Assembly: GCF_010915725.1 (NCBI RefSeq)
Contig: NZ_JAAIJR010000001.1
Coordinates: 62,001 to 126,000 of the forward strand
DNA: 64,000 nt
Source of the DNA: Thiorhodococcus mannitoliphagus
GTDB lineage: Bacteria > Pseudomonadota > Gammaproteobacteria > Chromatiales > Chromatiaceae
Reading direction: 5' to 3'
Positions 35,488-46,383 of the stretch are shown piece by piece; positions within the stretch are counted from its first letter, which is position 1; the number at the start of each line of letters is the position of its first letter. The translations under genes and the position numbers were made by a program. Under the pieces are notes generated by a model. It did no database searches. It saw only the letters and a list, made by a program, of their open reading frames with translations, and was not told the origin of the DNA.

Positions 35488-36177
35488 CTAATGCGCCTGA
35501 GGGTAGTCCGTCTTCAATCGCGTCAGGATCAGGGCCAGCCGATCCAAGGCTTGCGTCATGTCGACGCCCTTGGAGGCCCGATCATCGGCGAGCAGGGCTC
35601 CCGCTTCGGCGATCTGGGCGATTTGATCCGCATCGAAGAGTTCGATGGCCGCTTCGACCTCGGTGGGCGATGCGCTCAGCAGTGTGGGCGCCAGCTCCTC
35701 GGGGGTGATGGGCGAGTCCGGACGCAGCAGGTCGGCGACCAGGGGTTGCTCGAGCAGCCGCCGATGGATGGCTCTGGCCTCTTCCGCGTCCGCTAGCTCC
35801 CGATGCGCAAGCGGGTCTTCGCCAGCTGCGAGCCGCACGGCCTTGGCAATGAGATCGACCAGCTTGCGGATGGCTTGGCGCTCTTGGGTATGGTCTTCAG
35901 GCAGACCGTAGGACTGCTCGTAGTGCTGCTCGAGGTCGCCCTTGAGCGCCATGACGTCTTCGCTGCCGGCATCGGGTGGCAGGTCCACGGCGCGCTGGAC
36001 GAGGGCGCGAAAGCGCTCGCCGAAGGCCTCCATTTCCTCATGGTCGGCCCGTTGCGCCTCCAAGAGTCGTTCCGGTGCGACGGCCTCTGGCGGCCAGGCG
36101 AAGAGCGGGTTTCTATGTTTGCGCTTGAGGTGGCGCTCGCGCCAGCCGGGCTGCTGTGTAAAGGGAAGATCCAGCAT
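35488..36177 (-). CDS. hypothetical protein
   Basis: This 229-residue, mostly helical and acidic protein has no family I can name. It opens MLDLPFTQQPGWRERHLKRK with a Trp/Arg-rich head, and the rest is rich in Glu, Ala and Leu with probable long helices. There is no signal or membrane segment. It lies 30 bases downstream of the dehydrogenase gene on the same strand, past an 18-base tandem duplication. Codon choice looks like that of the neighbours, so it is probably real. Confidence 0.55.
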   Translation of the reverse strand: MLDLPFTQQPGWRERHLKRKHRNPLFAWPPEAVAPERLLEAQRADHEEMEAFGERFRALVQRAVDLPPDAGSEDVMALKGDLEQHYEQSYGLPEDHTQERQAIRKLVDLIAKAVRLAAGEDPLAHRELADAEEARAIHRRLLEQPLVADLLRPDSPITPEELAPTLLSASPTEVEAAIELFDADQIAQIAEAGALLADDRASKGVDMTQALDRLALILTRLKTDYPQAH

Positions 36178-36178
36178 T

Positions 36179-36214
36179 GGGATTGCGTCTCAGGAGGGGA
36201 TTGCGTCTCAGGAG
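36179..36214. repeat. 2 x 18-base perfect tandem repeat
   Basis: GGGATTGCGTCTCAGGAG is present twice without mismatch. It spans the stop of the dehydrogenase gene (36208) and the leader of the downstream hypothetical gene. It may add a spacer between them but has no clear function. Confidence 0.9.
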
Positions 36215-37086
36215 GAAGTGTCGTTGGGGTCGGGACAGAAGGCCTCGTAGAGGGCCGAGTAGTCTTGGTCGCCAAACCCCAACTCCTCGGCTTGCCGGCA
36301 CCTGTCTTCGAGCGCGCTGATGAGGGCCGTGTTCAGAAAGCTCTCTTCGGCGACCTGCTTGAACAGGCGCACGTCCTTGAGCAGGTGCTTGAGCGGGAAG
36401 TTGGCCGCGCCATAAGCGTGGCTCAGGTAGTTGTCCAGCTTCTTGTCGAAGGTCTTGGCGTAGAGCGCGCTGTCTCGGAGCAGGGTCATGAACTGCTCGA
36501 CATCGATTCCTTCGCGGCGCACCAGTCCGAGACTGAGCGCGAAGGTGGCGGTCAGGCCGGCGATCAGCTGATTCATGGCGAGCTTCATGGCCGCGCCCTG
36601 CCCGATCTCACCGATGCGCTGGGGGTCGCGACTCAGGTCTTTGAAGACTGGGAGGCAGCGCTCGAAGAGGTCGGGGTCGCCGCCCGCCATGAGGATGAGT
36701 CGGCCTTCGCGGGCCTCGGGCAGGCTGCCGAGCACCGGTGCCTCGAGATATTCGCCGCCCTGAGCAGCGACGCGCCCGGCGATCTCGCGGCTCTCGCGCG
36801 GGGCGATGGTCCCCATCTGGACGAGGATGCGACCGTCGAGGGCGTCCGCGTCTCCGCTCTCGAACAGCGTTGCGCGAATGGCGTCGGCATCGCTCAGCAG
36901 CAGGAGCGTCAGCGCTGACTCCGAGATGGCCTCGGCCGCGGTCGAGCAGGTGTCGAGTCCGCGCTCGCGCGCCGCCTCGGACCGCTCCGCGCCGCGATTC
37001 CAGCAGCGGATCTCTCGTCCCTGGCGCTTCAGGCGCAAGGCGATCTCCGCGCCCATCAATCCTAAACCCAGCACTGCGGTCTTCAT
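36208..37086 (-). CDS. beta-hydroxyacid dehydrogenase family NAD(P) oxidoreductase
   Basis: The family reduces or oxidises small hydroxyacids such as tartronate semialdehyde, succinic semialdehyde or 3-hydroxyisobutyrate. The N-terminus MKTAVLGLGLMGAEIALRLK holds GxGxxG for NAD(P). MNQLIAGLTATFALSLGLV and FPLKHLLKDVRLFKQVA match the helical domain, the latter with the catalytic Lys region. The 292-residue length is normal. ATG 37086 has GGAG eight bases upstream and is preferred over an in-frame start at 37110. The substrate cannot be fixed from sequence. Confidence 0.88.
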   Translation of the reverse strand: MKTAVLGLGLMGAEIALRLKRQGREIRCWNRGAERSEAARERGLDTCSTAAEAISESALTLLLLSDADAIRATLFESGDADALDGRILVQMGTIAPRESREIAGRVAAQGGEYLEAPVLGSLPEAREGRLILMAGGDPDLFERCLPVFKDLSRDPQRIGEIGQGAAMKLAMNQLIAGLTATFALSLGLVRREGIDVEQFMTLLRDSALYAKTFDKKLDNYLSHAYGAANFPLKHLLKDVRLFKQVAEESFLNTALISALEDRCRQAEELGFGDQDYSALYEAFCPDPNDTSS

Positions 37087-37167
37087 CGCTTCGACTCCCG
37101 AGTCTGTCATGGAAAGGCGGCCTGCCGCATGCCGGCACGGGCTTCGCGATCGGTCGCAGCGCTGAGG

Positions 37168-37989
37168 CTAACGAACGCCGCGCAGCAATTGGATGACGCT
37201 TGCTGTCTCGGGGCGGACGTCGCGCCATAGCCGGAAGGACTCGGCCGCCTGCTCGACCAGCATTCCCAGGCCGTCCAGGGCGCGAGCGGCACCGTGATCC
37301 TGGCCCCAGCGGCAGAAGGCGGTGGGCCGGTCGCCGTAGAGCATGTCGTAGGTCCAGCCGTCATTGCGCAGACAGTCGTCCGGGATGTCCGGGACGCTGT
37401 CACTCAGGCCGGCCGATGTGGCATTGATGATGAGGTCGAAATGCCTTCCCGCAAGCGCGTCCAGGCCACATCCGACGACGGCGCCGAGTGGGGCGGCGAG
37501 CGCGGCCAGATCGACGGCCTTGGATGCGGTGCGGTTGGCGATGACCAGCTCCGCCAGTCCGGTCTCGAGGAGTGGCACCAGTACCCCGCGTGATGCGCCG
37601 CCAGCGCCGAGCAGTAGGACGCTGGCGTTGCTGAAGTCGAAGCCGTGATTCGCGCTGAGGTCGCGCACCAGACCGACGCCGTCCGTGTTGTCGCCTCGCA
37701 GCCTGCCGTCTTCGAGCCGGATGAGCGTGTTGACCGCGCCCGCGGTCTCGGCCCTGGCGCTGCGTTCGTCGGCGAGGGCCCAGGCCTGCTCCTTGAAGGG
37801 CACGGTGACGTTGAGCCCGCGCCCGCCTTGGGTGATGAATTGCCTGACGTCGGCCGCGAAGTCGTCCAGGCTGCCGAGGATGCGGCCGTACTCCAGATCC
37901 TGTCCGGTCTGGCGGGCGAACTCGGCGTGGATGGCCGGTGACTTGCTGTGGGCGATGGGGTTGCCGATGACGGCGTATTGGTCGGCCAT
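37168..37989 (-). CDS. aroE: shikimate dehydrogenase
   Basis: AroE reduces 3-dehydroshikimate with NADPH in aromatic amino acid synthesis. The 273-residue product has [29 protein letters not shown] with the catalytic Lys, [11 protein letters not shown] with the Asp, and [14 protein letters not shown] for [15 protein letters not shown] is also typical. ATG 37989 is the family start; a long upstream extension is spurious. It lies 97 bases after hemB on the same strand. Confidence 0.96.
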   Translation of the reverse strand: MADQYAVIGNPIAHSKSPAIHAEFARQTGQDLEYGRILGSLDDFAADVRQFITQGGRGLNVTVPFKEQAWALADERSARAETAGAVNTLIRLEDGRLRGDNTDGVGLVRDLSANHGFDFSNASVLLLGAGGASRGVLVPLLETGLAELVIANRTASKAVDLAALAAPLGAVVGCGLDALAGRHFDLIINATSAGLSDSVPDIPDDCLRNDGWTYDMLYGDRPTAFCRWGQDHGAARALDGLGMLVEQAAESFRLWRDVRPETASVIQLLRGVR

Positions 37990-38086
37990 GGAGGGGCGTT
38001 GCCAGGTGTCGGTTTTCAGGATCGGAGGGGCGCGCGGCTCGACCGCAGCCGGATTCGGGGTGCGGCAATCCCTTGCCGCGCGATGC

Positions 38087-39211
<1,125 letters not shown>

Positions 39212-39248
39212 CTAAGATCCGGTCTGCTATCAACTTCCGGACCCCAAT

Positions 39249-39608
39249 ATGCTGCAGGTTTCCCACCCCGATCCACACATCTTCGACACCGACCACGACC
39301 GCTTCCAGGCCGAGGTGATCGAGGCCTCCCATGCGCACCCCATCTTGGTGGATTTCTGGGCCGATTGGTGCGGCCCCTGCCATGCCCTGACACCGCATCT
39401 GAAGCGTGTCATCGAGGAGCACGACGGCCGTCTCCTGCTCGCCAAACTGGAAGTCGACGAGGGTGAGAACATGCGCGTCGCCGGCCGCTACAAGGTGCGC
39501 GGCTTTCCCACGGTGATCCTCTTTCAGCAAGGCGAGGAGCGCGGGCGTTTCAGCGGTGCGCGCTCCCGCCATCACATCAACGAATGGCTGCAGGAACATC
39601 TGCGCTGA
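39249..39608 (+). CDS. thioredoxin-family protein
   Basis: The 119-residue product has the redox site WADWCGPCHAL and the cis-Pro loop RGFPTVILFQQGEE, so it should act as a disulfide reductase. The N-terminal 25 residues before the core are longer than in TrxA. It has no signal peptide and is cytoplasmic. It is divergent from hemB, with a 148-base gap. A broken paralogue tail is at 24132-24218. Confidence 0.93.
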   Translation: MLQVSHPDPHIFDTDHDRFQAEVIEASHAHPILVDFWADWCGPCHALTPHLKRVIEEHDGRLLLAKLEVDEGENMRVAGRYKVRGFPTVILFQQGEERGRFSGARSRHHINEWLQEHLR

Positions 39609-39657
39609 GCTGGGGACGCGAAGGACGCAAGTCTGAGTTCAGCGCGCAGGCCAAGCA

Positions 39658-40698
39658 TCAATAGGCCCGCTCCAAGGGCTGCTGCACATGCTCCTCAATG
39701 GCCTGGTCGAGGTCTTGCGGGAGGAGTGCGTCGCGTTTCAGGATGACGGCGATGAGTACGAGCAAGGTGAGCACCCACACCAACACATAGGTCACCATCG
39801 CCCGTTTCGCCTTCTCCTTTTCGAGCCACTTGCGCGGGCTGACGCCCTTCGTGAAGAAGACGATCTTGCTCGCCAGATTCACGCAAACCACGTTGACGGC
39901 CAGCAGCAGACCAGCGCCGCTGGCGAGGTCGAAGCGTCCATCGCCGAGCATCAGGCCAAGTGTCGCGGCCGGCGGCAGCAGTGCCACGGCGACCATGACG
40001 CCGACCAGGACACTGGAGAGACCGGTCGTCAGCGACAGCGCCGCGGCGGCGCCCGAGGCCAGCGCGAGCGCGACCGATTCCAGGCCAGCGCTGGTGCGCG
40101 CGAGCACTTCGTCACTGGTGAGGGCGCTGGGCCAGAGATAGGCGAGCGCTGCCGAGAGCGCGACGGCCACGACGATGCCGAAAGAGAGGGTCGCGACCGC
40201 CTTCTTCATGAGCCCGATATCGCCCAGTGCCGTCCCTAGGCTCAACGCGAGATTCGGTCCCAACAGGGGGGCGATCACCATGGCGCCGATGACGACCGCG
40301 ACGTTGTCCTCGATCAAGCCGATCGCGGCGACCACCGTCGAGAGCACGACCAGCAGCGCATAGTTGCCATCCAGCCGCGCGCTCTTTTCGACGCCTTCGT
40401 ACAGCGACTCCCGTGCCGCCGTGGCGGAGTCCTCCTCCTTGCGCTCGCCCTCGTCGGGCTGAGGGATGGAGACCTCCACCGGGAGGACGACGATTCGGGC
40501 CGTCGGCTGCGCGCCGAGGATGCTTTGCAGGATATCCAGTAGGCGCTGCAGACGGCTGTCGCTCACCAGCATGCGCATCTGCTGCATGCCGTCCTCGCCC
40601 ACGACGCCAAGCCGGAAGTCCGAGGCCTTGGCCTGCGTCGCCGCCTCCGCGATCGTATCTGCGCTTCCGGCGTTTGCGATGACCTCAACGTACTTCAT
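39658..40698 (-). CDS. DUF389 (TIGR00341) membrane protein
   Basis: The 346-residue protein has a soluble N-terminal domain of about 110 residues ([20 protein letters not shown]) and then a membrane region of about six segments: [40 protein letters not shown] and [20 protein letters not shown] are conserved. The family is widespread and its transport role is unproven. Its ATG overlaps the hemF stop by 4 bases, so it may be co-translated with hemF. Confidence 0.88.
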   Translation of the reverse strand: MKYVEVIANAGSADTIAEAATQAKASDFRLGVVGEDGMQQMRMLVSDSRLQRLLDILQSILGAQPTARIVVLPVEVSIPQPDEGERKEEDSATAARESLYEGVEKSARLDGNYALLVVLSTVVAAIGLIEDNVAVVIGAMVIAPLLGPNLALSLGTALGDIGLMKKAVATLSFGIVVAVALSAALAYLWPSALTSDEVLARTSAGLESVALALASGAAAALSLTTGLSSVLVGVMVAVALLPPAATLGLMLGDGRFDLASGAGLLLAVNVVCVNLASKIVFFTKGVSPRKWLEKEKAKRAMVTYVLVWVLTLLVLIAVILKRDALLPQDLDQAIEEHVQQPLERAY

Positions 40699-41669
40699 CC
40701 TGAGTCTCCATTCTTCGGCTGGCCGGGCGCACTGGGCCGTTGATCATCGCCCTCCCCCGCCAGCCAATCCTTAACGACCAGGAAACGCTCGTAGAGCGCA
40801 GCCTCGGGTGTGCCCGGCTCGGGATGATAGTCGTATCGCCAGCTCACCTCGGGCGGCATGGACATGAGAATCGACTCGGTTCGACCACCGGATTGGAGCC
40901 CGAACAGGGTGCCGCGGTCGAACACCAGATTGAACTCGACGTAGCGGCCGCGGCGGTATTTCTGGAAGGCGCGCTCGCGGTCGCCGTAGGACTTGGCCCA
41001 GCGGCGGTTGACGATCGGCAGATAGCCGGGAAGGTAGTGGTCGCCCACGCTGCGCATCAGGGCGAAGGCATGGTCGAATCCGCCCTGGTCGAAGTCGTCG
41101 AAGAAGAGCCCGCCAACGCCTCGGGGCTCGTTGCGGTGCTTGAGATAGAAATACTCGTCACACCACTGCTTCAAGCGCGGATACAGATCCGCTCCGAAGG
41201 GTGCGCAGGTCTCGCGCGCGTTGCGGTGCCAGTGGAGCACGTCTTCGTCGAAGCCATAGTAAGGGGTCAGGTCGAAGCCGCCGCCGAACCACCAGACCGG
41301 ATCCGCATCCGCCTTCTCGGCGACGAAGTAGCGCACATTGAGATGCGAGGAGGGCACATAGGGGTTCTGCGGGTGGGCGACCAGGGAAACGCCCATGGCC
41401 TCGAAGCTGCGCCCGGCGAGTTCGGGCCGTTGCGCGCTGGCGGATGGCGGGAGCTGAGTTCCGTGCACGTGCGAGAAGCTGATGCCGCAGCGCTCGAAGA
41501 CCATGCCGTTTTGCATGATGCGGGTGCGCCCTCCCCCGCCGCCGGGGCGCTCCCAGCTGTCTTGTCTGAAGCCGGCGCCGCCGTCGGTGGCACGCAGCGC
41601 GTTGGTAATGCGCTCTTGCAGATCCGTCAGATAGGCTTTGACGGCTTGCGAATCGGGCTGCGCCGGCAT
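40695..41669 (-). CDS. hemF: oxygen-dependent coproporphyrinogen III oxidase
   Basis: HemF oxidatively decarboxylates coproporphyrinogen III using O2. The 324-residue product has [44 protein letters not shown], and [20 protein letters not shown]. Many phototrophs also carry HemN for anaerobic growth, which is not in this window. ATG 41669 starts at [14 protein letters not shown]; the upstream extension to 41717 is not family-like. Confidence 0.97.
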   Translation of the reverse strand: MPAQPDSQAVKAYLTDLQERITNALRATDGGAGFRQDSWERPGGGGGRTRIMQNGMVFERCGISFSHVHGTQLPPSASAQRPELAGRSFEAMGVSLVAHPQNPYVPSSHLNVRYFVAEKADADPVWWFGGGFDLTPYYGFDEDVLHWHRNARETCAPFGADLYPRLKQWCDEYFYLKHRNEPRGVGGLFFDDFDQGGFDHAFALMRSVGDHYLPGYLPIVNRRWAKSYGDRERAFQKYRRGRYVEFNLVFDRGTLFGLQSGGRTESILMSMPPEVSWRYDYHPEPGTPEAALYERFLVVKDWLAGEGDDQRPSAPGQPKNGDSG

Positions 41670-41740
41670 CGCGTTGACTCCTCTGTGGTGGGACAATGGC
41701 GGCCCGATCTTAACCAAGTCGTCATCAGGTAGCTAAGGCC

Positions 41741-44200
41741 ATGCTGCGTCGTGTCCTCGCGTGGACGCTGTCGATTTCGCTCCTGCTCCTCGTTGCGGCG
41801 GGCGGCGGCGTCTATTGGCTGGGTAAGCGCGCCGAGCCCGTCTACCAAGGCAGTCTGCCCTTGGCTGGGCTGTCCGCGCCGGTCCGCGTGAGATTCGGTC
41901 CCCATGCGGTGCCCAGCATCGCGGCGGACAACCTGACCGATCTCATGTTCGCTCAGGGCTATGTGGTGGCGTCCGAGCGACTTTGGCAGATGGATCTGAT
42001 GCGGCGGCTGGCCTCCGGCCAGTTGGCCGAGCTGTTCGGCCAAGAGGTGCTGCCGGTCGATCGCTTCTTTCGCACCTTTGGGCTGGCCGCCGAGGCGCGG
42101 CGCAGCCTCGAGGCCCTCGAGCCCCTGGAGCGTTCATTGCTGCAGGCCTATGCGGAGGGCGTCAACGCCTACATCGAGCACTCGGGTGGGCGGTTGCCGC
42201 TGGAGTATCTCATTGCGCGCCTCGATCCCGAGCCCTGGCAGCCGGTGGACAGTCTCGCGATCGGCGCCTACATGGCCTGGACCCAGTCCTTCAACCTGCG
42301 TGGCGAGCTGACCTTCCTGCGGTTGGCGAAGCGCATCGGGCCTCGCCTGGCACGCGAACTCTTCCCGGTCGACGAGGGGCTGGCGGCGCCCGCCGTCGAG
42401 CCCGAGCTGGTCAGCTACCTCGCGGAGCGCAGCTCCGCACGCATCGCGGGGGTGGATCTGGAGCGGCTGGACCAGCTCTTCAGTCTGCCGGGCCGGCTCG
42501 GCCTGCCGATGCAGGCCCCGGCGAGCAATGCCTGGCTGGTGTCCGGTCTGAAGTCCGCGACGGGAGCGGCGCTCCTGGCCAATGATCCGCATCTGGCGGC
42601 CTCGACGCCGAGCATCTGGTACGAGCTGGAGCTGACCGCACCTGACCTCCATGTCGCCGGGGCTGCGTTGCCCGGTGTCCCTCTGGTCCTCATCGGCCAC
42701 AACCAGGATCTGGCCTGGGGGATCACATCGGTGATCGCGGATACCCAAGACGTCTTCATCGAGCAGACGACGGAGGATGGCGCTCAGGTGTTGCGCACTG
42801 GCCGAGCGCCCGAGCCGATCGAGACCCGCTGGGAGAGCATCGCGGTCAGGAATGGGCCGCCGGTGCGGGTTGCGATCCGCAGCACCAGTCGTGGCGTCGT
42901 CCTCAACGACATTCTGGGGGAGGTCACGGGCACCCAAATGGACCTGCCGGATGCCGGTCTCGAAGACCTCTTGGTGCTGCGTCAGGGCCATGATCTGCCT
43001 GATCTCGGCTTCCGCGCGGTGCGTCGGCTGTCCCAGGCACGGACGCTGAAGGAGGCCATGGCGGCGGGTTTGGATCTGCGCCATGTCGCGGCGAATCTCA
43101 TGCTCGCGCACCGCGACGGCGGGATCGCTTGGCAGATGACCGGGCTGCTGCCCAAGCGCGGCAAAGGGACGGGTGCCTTCCCCCTTCCGGGCTGGCTCGA
43201 TGCCTACGCTTGGCAGGGGGTGATGCCGCAGGCGATGAACCCTTCCTATGTCGATCCTGTGGTCGGCGTCCTGATCACCGCCAATAACCGTTCCACCGCG
43301 CCGGACTACCCCGTGCCGGTGAGCAACGCCTGGAGTTCACCGCATCGCGCGCAGCGCATCGCCGCGCTGCTCGCAGACACCCCGGGCGTCAGGGTCGAGG
43401 ACATGGCGCGAATCCAAGGGGATCGCATCAGTCTGCTGGCATGCGCGCTGCGCGATGCCCTGCTGGAATTGGAGTCAGAGATCCGCGCACTGGATGCGGA
43501 GGCTTGGGAGTTGGTCGAGACCTATCTGCGGGGCTGGGACGGCGCCATGCTTGCGGAGAGTCGCTCGGCGGTCGTTGCCGAGATGCTGGAGCCGGCCTTG
43601 TTCCAGGCGCTCTACGGCGACGAGCTGGGCGAGGATCTGCCCGCCCTCATGTCACTCGCGATCGTGCACTACGGTCCGCTCCAGGAAACCCTGCGCACCG
43701 GCGAATCGAGCTTCTGGGACGACGTGCGGACACCCGCGCTGGAGCAGCCGGCGGAGATCTGGGTGCGGGCGCTTAACAGCCTAGCCGCCGCGATGGCCGC
43801 AGCGCCTTCGGGCGCGGAAGCGGGCGAGCTTGCTGCCCTGGGCAACCTCCGCAGTGTCGCCTTTCCGCACGCCTTCGATAGCCTGCCCCTGATCGGGCGG
43901 CTCTTCAGCGTTGGACCCGTGTCCGTAGGCGGCAGCGCCGACACCGTCGACGTCATCAAGGGGTTGCCCCAGGATCCCTGGCGCGGCATCTTCATCGCCT
44001 CGATGCGTGTCGTCGCGACCCCGGCGGACTGGAGCCAAACGCGCGGCACACTGCCTCTCGGCCAATCCGGGCATGTCTTCTCGCCCTACCGCAGTGATCA
44101 GCTCGAGGATTGGCTCGCCGTTCGCGGCCATGCATGGCCTTGGAATGGACCCTCTCCAGAGGGGATGATCGGCGAGCTCTTGCTGACACCGGACGACTGA
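41741..44200 (+). CDS. penicillin acylase family protein (Ntn hydrolase)
   Basis: These enzymes cut amide bonds of acylated substrates, among them beta-lactams and acyl-homoserine lactones. The 819-residue precursor has an N-terminal membrane or signal segment (LAWTLSISLLLLVAAGGGVYW). SNAWLVSG in the middle gives the new N-terminal Ser made by self-cleavage, so an alpha and a beta chain are expected. GHNQDLAWGIT and NNRSTAPDYPVPVSNAW are further family motifs. The location is probably periplasmic. The substrate is not evident. It lies 33 bases before hyuA. Confidence 0.9.
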   Translation: MLRRVLAWTLSISLLLLVAAGGGVYWLGKRAEPVYQGSLPLAGLSAPVRVRFGPHAVPSIAADNLTDLMFAQGYVVASERLWQMDLMRRLASGQLAELFGQEVLPVDRFFRTFGLAAEARRSLEALEPLERSLLQAYAEGVNAYIEHSGGRLPLEYLIARLDPEPWQPVDSLAIGAYMAWTQSFNLRGELTFLRLAKRIGPRLARELFPVDEGLAAPAVEPELVSYLAERSSARIAGVDLERLDQLFSLPGRLGLPMQAPASNAWLVSGLKSATGAALLANDPHLAASTPSIWYELELTAPDLHVAGAALPGVPLVLIGHNQDLAWGITSVIADTQDVFIEQTTEDGAQVLRTGRAPEPIETRWESIAVRNGPPVRVAIRSTSRGVVLNDILGEVTGTQMDLPDAGLEDLLVLRQGHDLPDLGFRAVRRLSQARTLKEAMAAGLDLRHVAANLMLAHRDGGIAWQMTGLLPKRGKGTGAFPLPGWLDAYAWQGVMPQAMNPSYVDPVVGVLITANNRSTAPDYPVPVSNAWSSPHRAQRIAALLADTPGVRVEDMARIQGDRISLLACALRDALLELESEIRALDAEAWELVETYLRGWDGAMLAESRSAVVAEMLEPALFQALYGDELGEDLPALMSLAIVHYGPLQETLRTGESSFWDDVRTPALEQPAEIWVRALNSLAAAMAAAPSGAEAGELAALGNLRSVAFPHAFDSLPLIGRLFSVGPVSVGGSADTVDVIKGLPQDPWRGIFIASMRVVATPADWSQTRGTLPLGQSGHVFSPYRSDQLEDWLAVRGHAWPWNGPSPEGMIGELLLTPDD

Positions 44201-44233
44201 TCCCGCGACGACGCTCTTACGACCCTCACTGGC

Positions 44234-46201
44234 ATGACTCTGATCGGCATCGATACCGGTGGCACCTTTACCGATTTCGTGCTCTGGCGCGACGGCGAGA
44301 TCCGTATTCACAAGGTCCTCTCGACCCCGGATGCGCCAGAGCGGGCGATCCTGCAGGGGATCGCCGAGCTTGGTTTGGATCCTCGCGACCTGGCCGTCGT
44401 TCACGGAAGCACGGTGGCCACCAACGCGGTTCTGGAGGGCAAGGGCGTGCGCACGCTCTATGTCGCCAACCGGGGCCTGAAGGATGTGCTTGCGATCGGC
44501 CGCCAGGCGCGCCCGGACCTCTACGATCTCCAGCCGCCGCCGCGAAAGCCGCCGGTGCCGCGCGAGCTGTGTATCGAGACAGGCGGACGCCTGGCTGCCG
44601 ACGGCACTTGGGTCGAGCCGCTGACGCAGGCGGATCTCGACGCCTTCAAGGATCGGGTCGAGGAGCTGGCGCCGGAGGCGGTGGCGATCAATCTTCTCTT
44701 CTCCTATCTCGACGACAGCGCCGAGCGCGCCCTGGCGGATGCCTTGCCGGGCCACCTCTTCGTCTCCCGCTCGTCCGAGGTCCTGCCCCTGACCGGTGAG
44801 TATGAGCGCGGCATCGCGACCTGGATCAATGCCTGGGTCGGTCCGGTCGTCGCCGGCTATCTCGAGCGCCTGGCGGCTGGCCTGCCTGGCGCGCGGATCT
44901 CCGTCATGCAGAGTAGCGGCGAGGCGGTCGCGGCCGACCAGACGGCAGGTCACGCCGCCCGCCTCTTGCTGTCCGGGCCGGCCGGAGGACTGGCGGGGGC
45001 GGCCTTTGCCGCCGCTGCCGAGGATTGCGTGCCCCGCCTGCTGAGCTTCGACATGGGCGGCACTTCCACCGACGTCGCCCTCATCGACGGGGAGCCGCGC
45101 CTGACCACATCCGGGCGCATCGCCGGCTACCCGATCGCCCTGCCCATGGTCGACATGCACACCATCGGCGCCGGCGGCGGATCCCTTGCTCAGGTGGACG
45201 CGGGCGGAATCCTGCTGGTCGGCCCCGAGTCCGCTGGGGCCAGTCCAGGGCCGGCCTGCTACGGCCGGGGCGGCGCTCGACCAACGGTGACGGACGCCAA
45301 TTTGGTACTGGGTCGGCTGGACCCGGAAGGCTTCTTGGGCGGGCGGATGCGGCTGGATGTGGACGCGGCGCGTGAGGCCGTCCGGGGCGTGGCGAGCCAG
45401 CTCGCACTCTCGGTCGAGGAAACGGCCCTGGGCATCGTCCGGATCGCCAACGAGCACATGGCGCGCGCCCTGCGGGTGATCTCCGTCCAGCGCGGGCTGG
45501 ATCCTCGCGACTTCGTGCTGACCTCCTTCGGGGGCGCGGGCGGACTGCACGTCTGTGCCCTGGCGGAGGCCCTTGGCATGACGCAGGCGCTGGTGCCGGT
45601 TCATGCAGGTGTCCTCTCCGCCCTGGGGATGCTCGTCACCCCAGCTGGCCGCACCCTGACCAAGACGCACTTGGGCCTGATCGCCGAGCTAGGCGAGCGG
45701 GAAGTCTCCAACGCCCTTCAAGCACTTGCGGATGCGGCGCTCGCGGAGCTGGCCCGGGAGGGCTGGGAGCCGGAGGCCATCCGCATCGAGCGCTCACTGG
45801 ATCTGCGTTATCGCGGCCAGTCTCACACGCTGAATCTGCCCTGGCGCTCGGTCGAGGCGGCCGTCGAGGGTTTTCACGCGCGTCATCAAGCCGCCTATGG
45901 CCACCGCCTCGAGCTGCCCGTGGAGCTGGTCAATCTCCGGGTCCGGGCTCGGGCGCCAGCTCCGGCGCTGCGATTGCCGGAGCTGCGAGCCGCAGGTGGG
46001 GAAAACCCCCCGCGTGTCTTGTCTGCCTATGGCTGTGAAGTGCCGGTCCGCGTGATCAGCCGGTCGGCCGTTGCACGCGGAGCTGGCATCAGCGGCCCGG
46101 CGATCATCGCCGACGACGTCTCTACGACTTGGTTGGCACCCGGCTGGGCTGGGCGACTCGACCGCCGGGGGAATCTACTCCTGAGCCAGGTGACGGACTG
46201 A
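44234..46201 (+). CDS. hydantoinase/oxoprolinase subunit A family protein
   Basis: HyuA-type proteins hydrolyse cyclic amides such as hydantoins or 5-oxoproline with ATP. The 655-residue product has the ATPase start IGIDTGGTFTDFVLW, VVHGSTVATNAVLEGKG, SFDMGGTSTDVALIDG and TSFGGAGGLHVCALAEALGM. A separate HyuB is normally encoded next to HyuA; the next gene here is a desaturase instead, so the partner must be elsewhere or is not needed. It follows the acylase on the same strand. Confidence 0.9.
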   Translation: MTLIGIDTGGTFTDFVLWRDGEIRIHKVLSTPDAPERAILQGIAELGLDPRDLAVVHGSTVATNAVLEGKGVRTLYVANRGLKDVLAIGRQARPDLYDLQPPPRKPPVPRELCIETGGRLAADGTWVEPLTQADLDAFKDRVEELAPEAVAINLLFSYLDDSAERALADALPGHLFVSRSSEVLPLTGEYERGIATWINAWVGPVVAGYLERLAAGLPGARISVMQSSGEAVAADQTAGHAARLLLSGPAGGLAGAAFAAAAEDCVPRLLSFDMGGTSTDVALIDGEPRLTTSGRIAGYPIALPMVDMHTIGAGGGSLAQVDAGGILLVGPESAGASPGPACYGRGGARPTVTDANLVLGRLDPEGFLGGRMRLDVDAAREAVRGVASQLALSVEETALGIVRIANEHMARALRVISVQRGLDPRDFVLTSFGGAGGLHVCALAEALGMTQALVPVHAGVLSALGMLVTPAGRTLTKTHLGLIAELGEREVSNALQALADAALAELAREGWEPEAIRIERSLDLRYRGQSHTLNLPWRSVEAAVEGFHARHQAAYGHRLELPVELVNLRVRARAPAPALRLPELRAAGGENPPRVLSAYGCEVPVRVISRSAVARGAGISGPAIIADDVSTTWLAPGWAGRLDRRGNLLLSQVTD

Positions 46202-46383
46202 GCGCCGGCGCAATCGCTCCCTTCAAGGCGAGGGCGGCCGATACGCGTTGGGCATCGCGATTGGAAATCGGGAGCAGCGGCTCGACTATACTCAAGAGGA
46301 GATCGGTAGACACTAAGCATGGCTGTCTGGCCGCTTTCAGCGATCTGCCTCGACTTCCCCCCTCGACCGATCCGGAGTTCCGA

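Noticed and set aside
43781-45670. 629-codon open frame on the minus strand
   Set aside because: It overlaps hyuA and the acylase end in antisense. Both of those carry catalytic motifs, while this frame shows none.
46261-46292. TTGGAA...TATACT as a promoter of the desaturase gene
   Set aside because: The spacing of 20 bases is too long for a normal sigma-70 site, and no better -35 was found.
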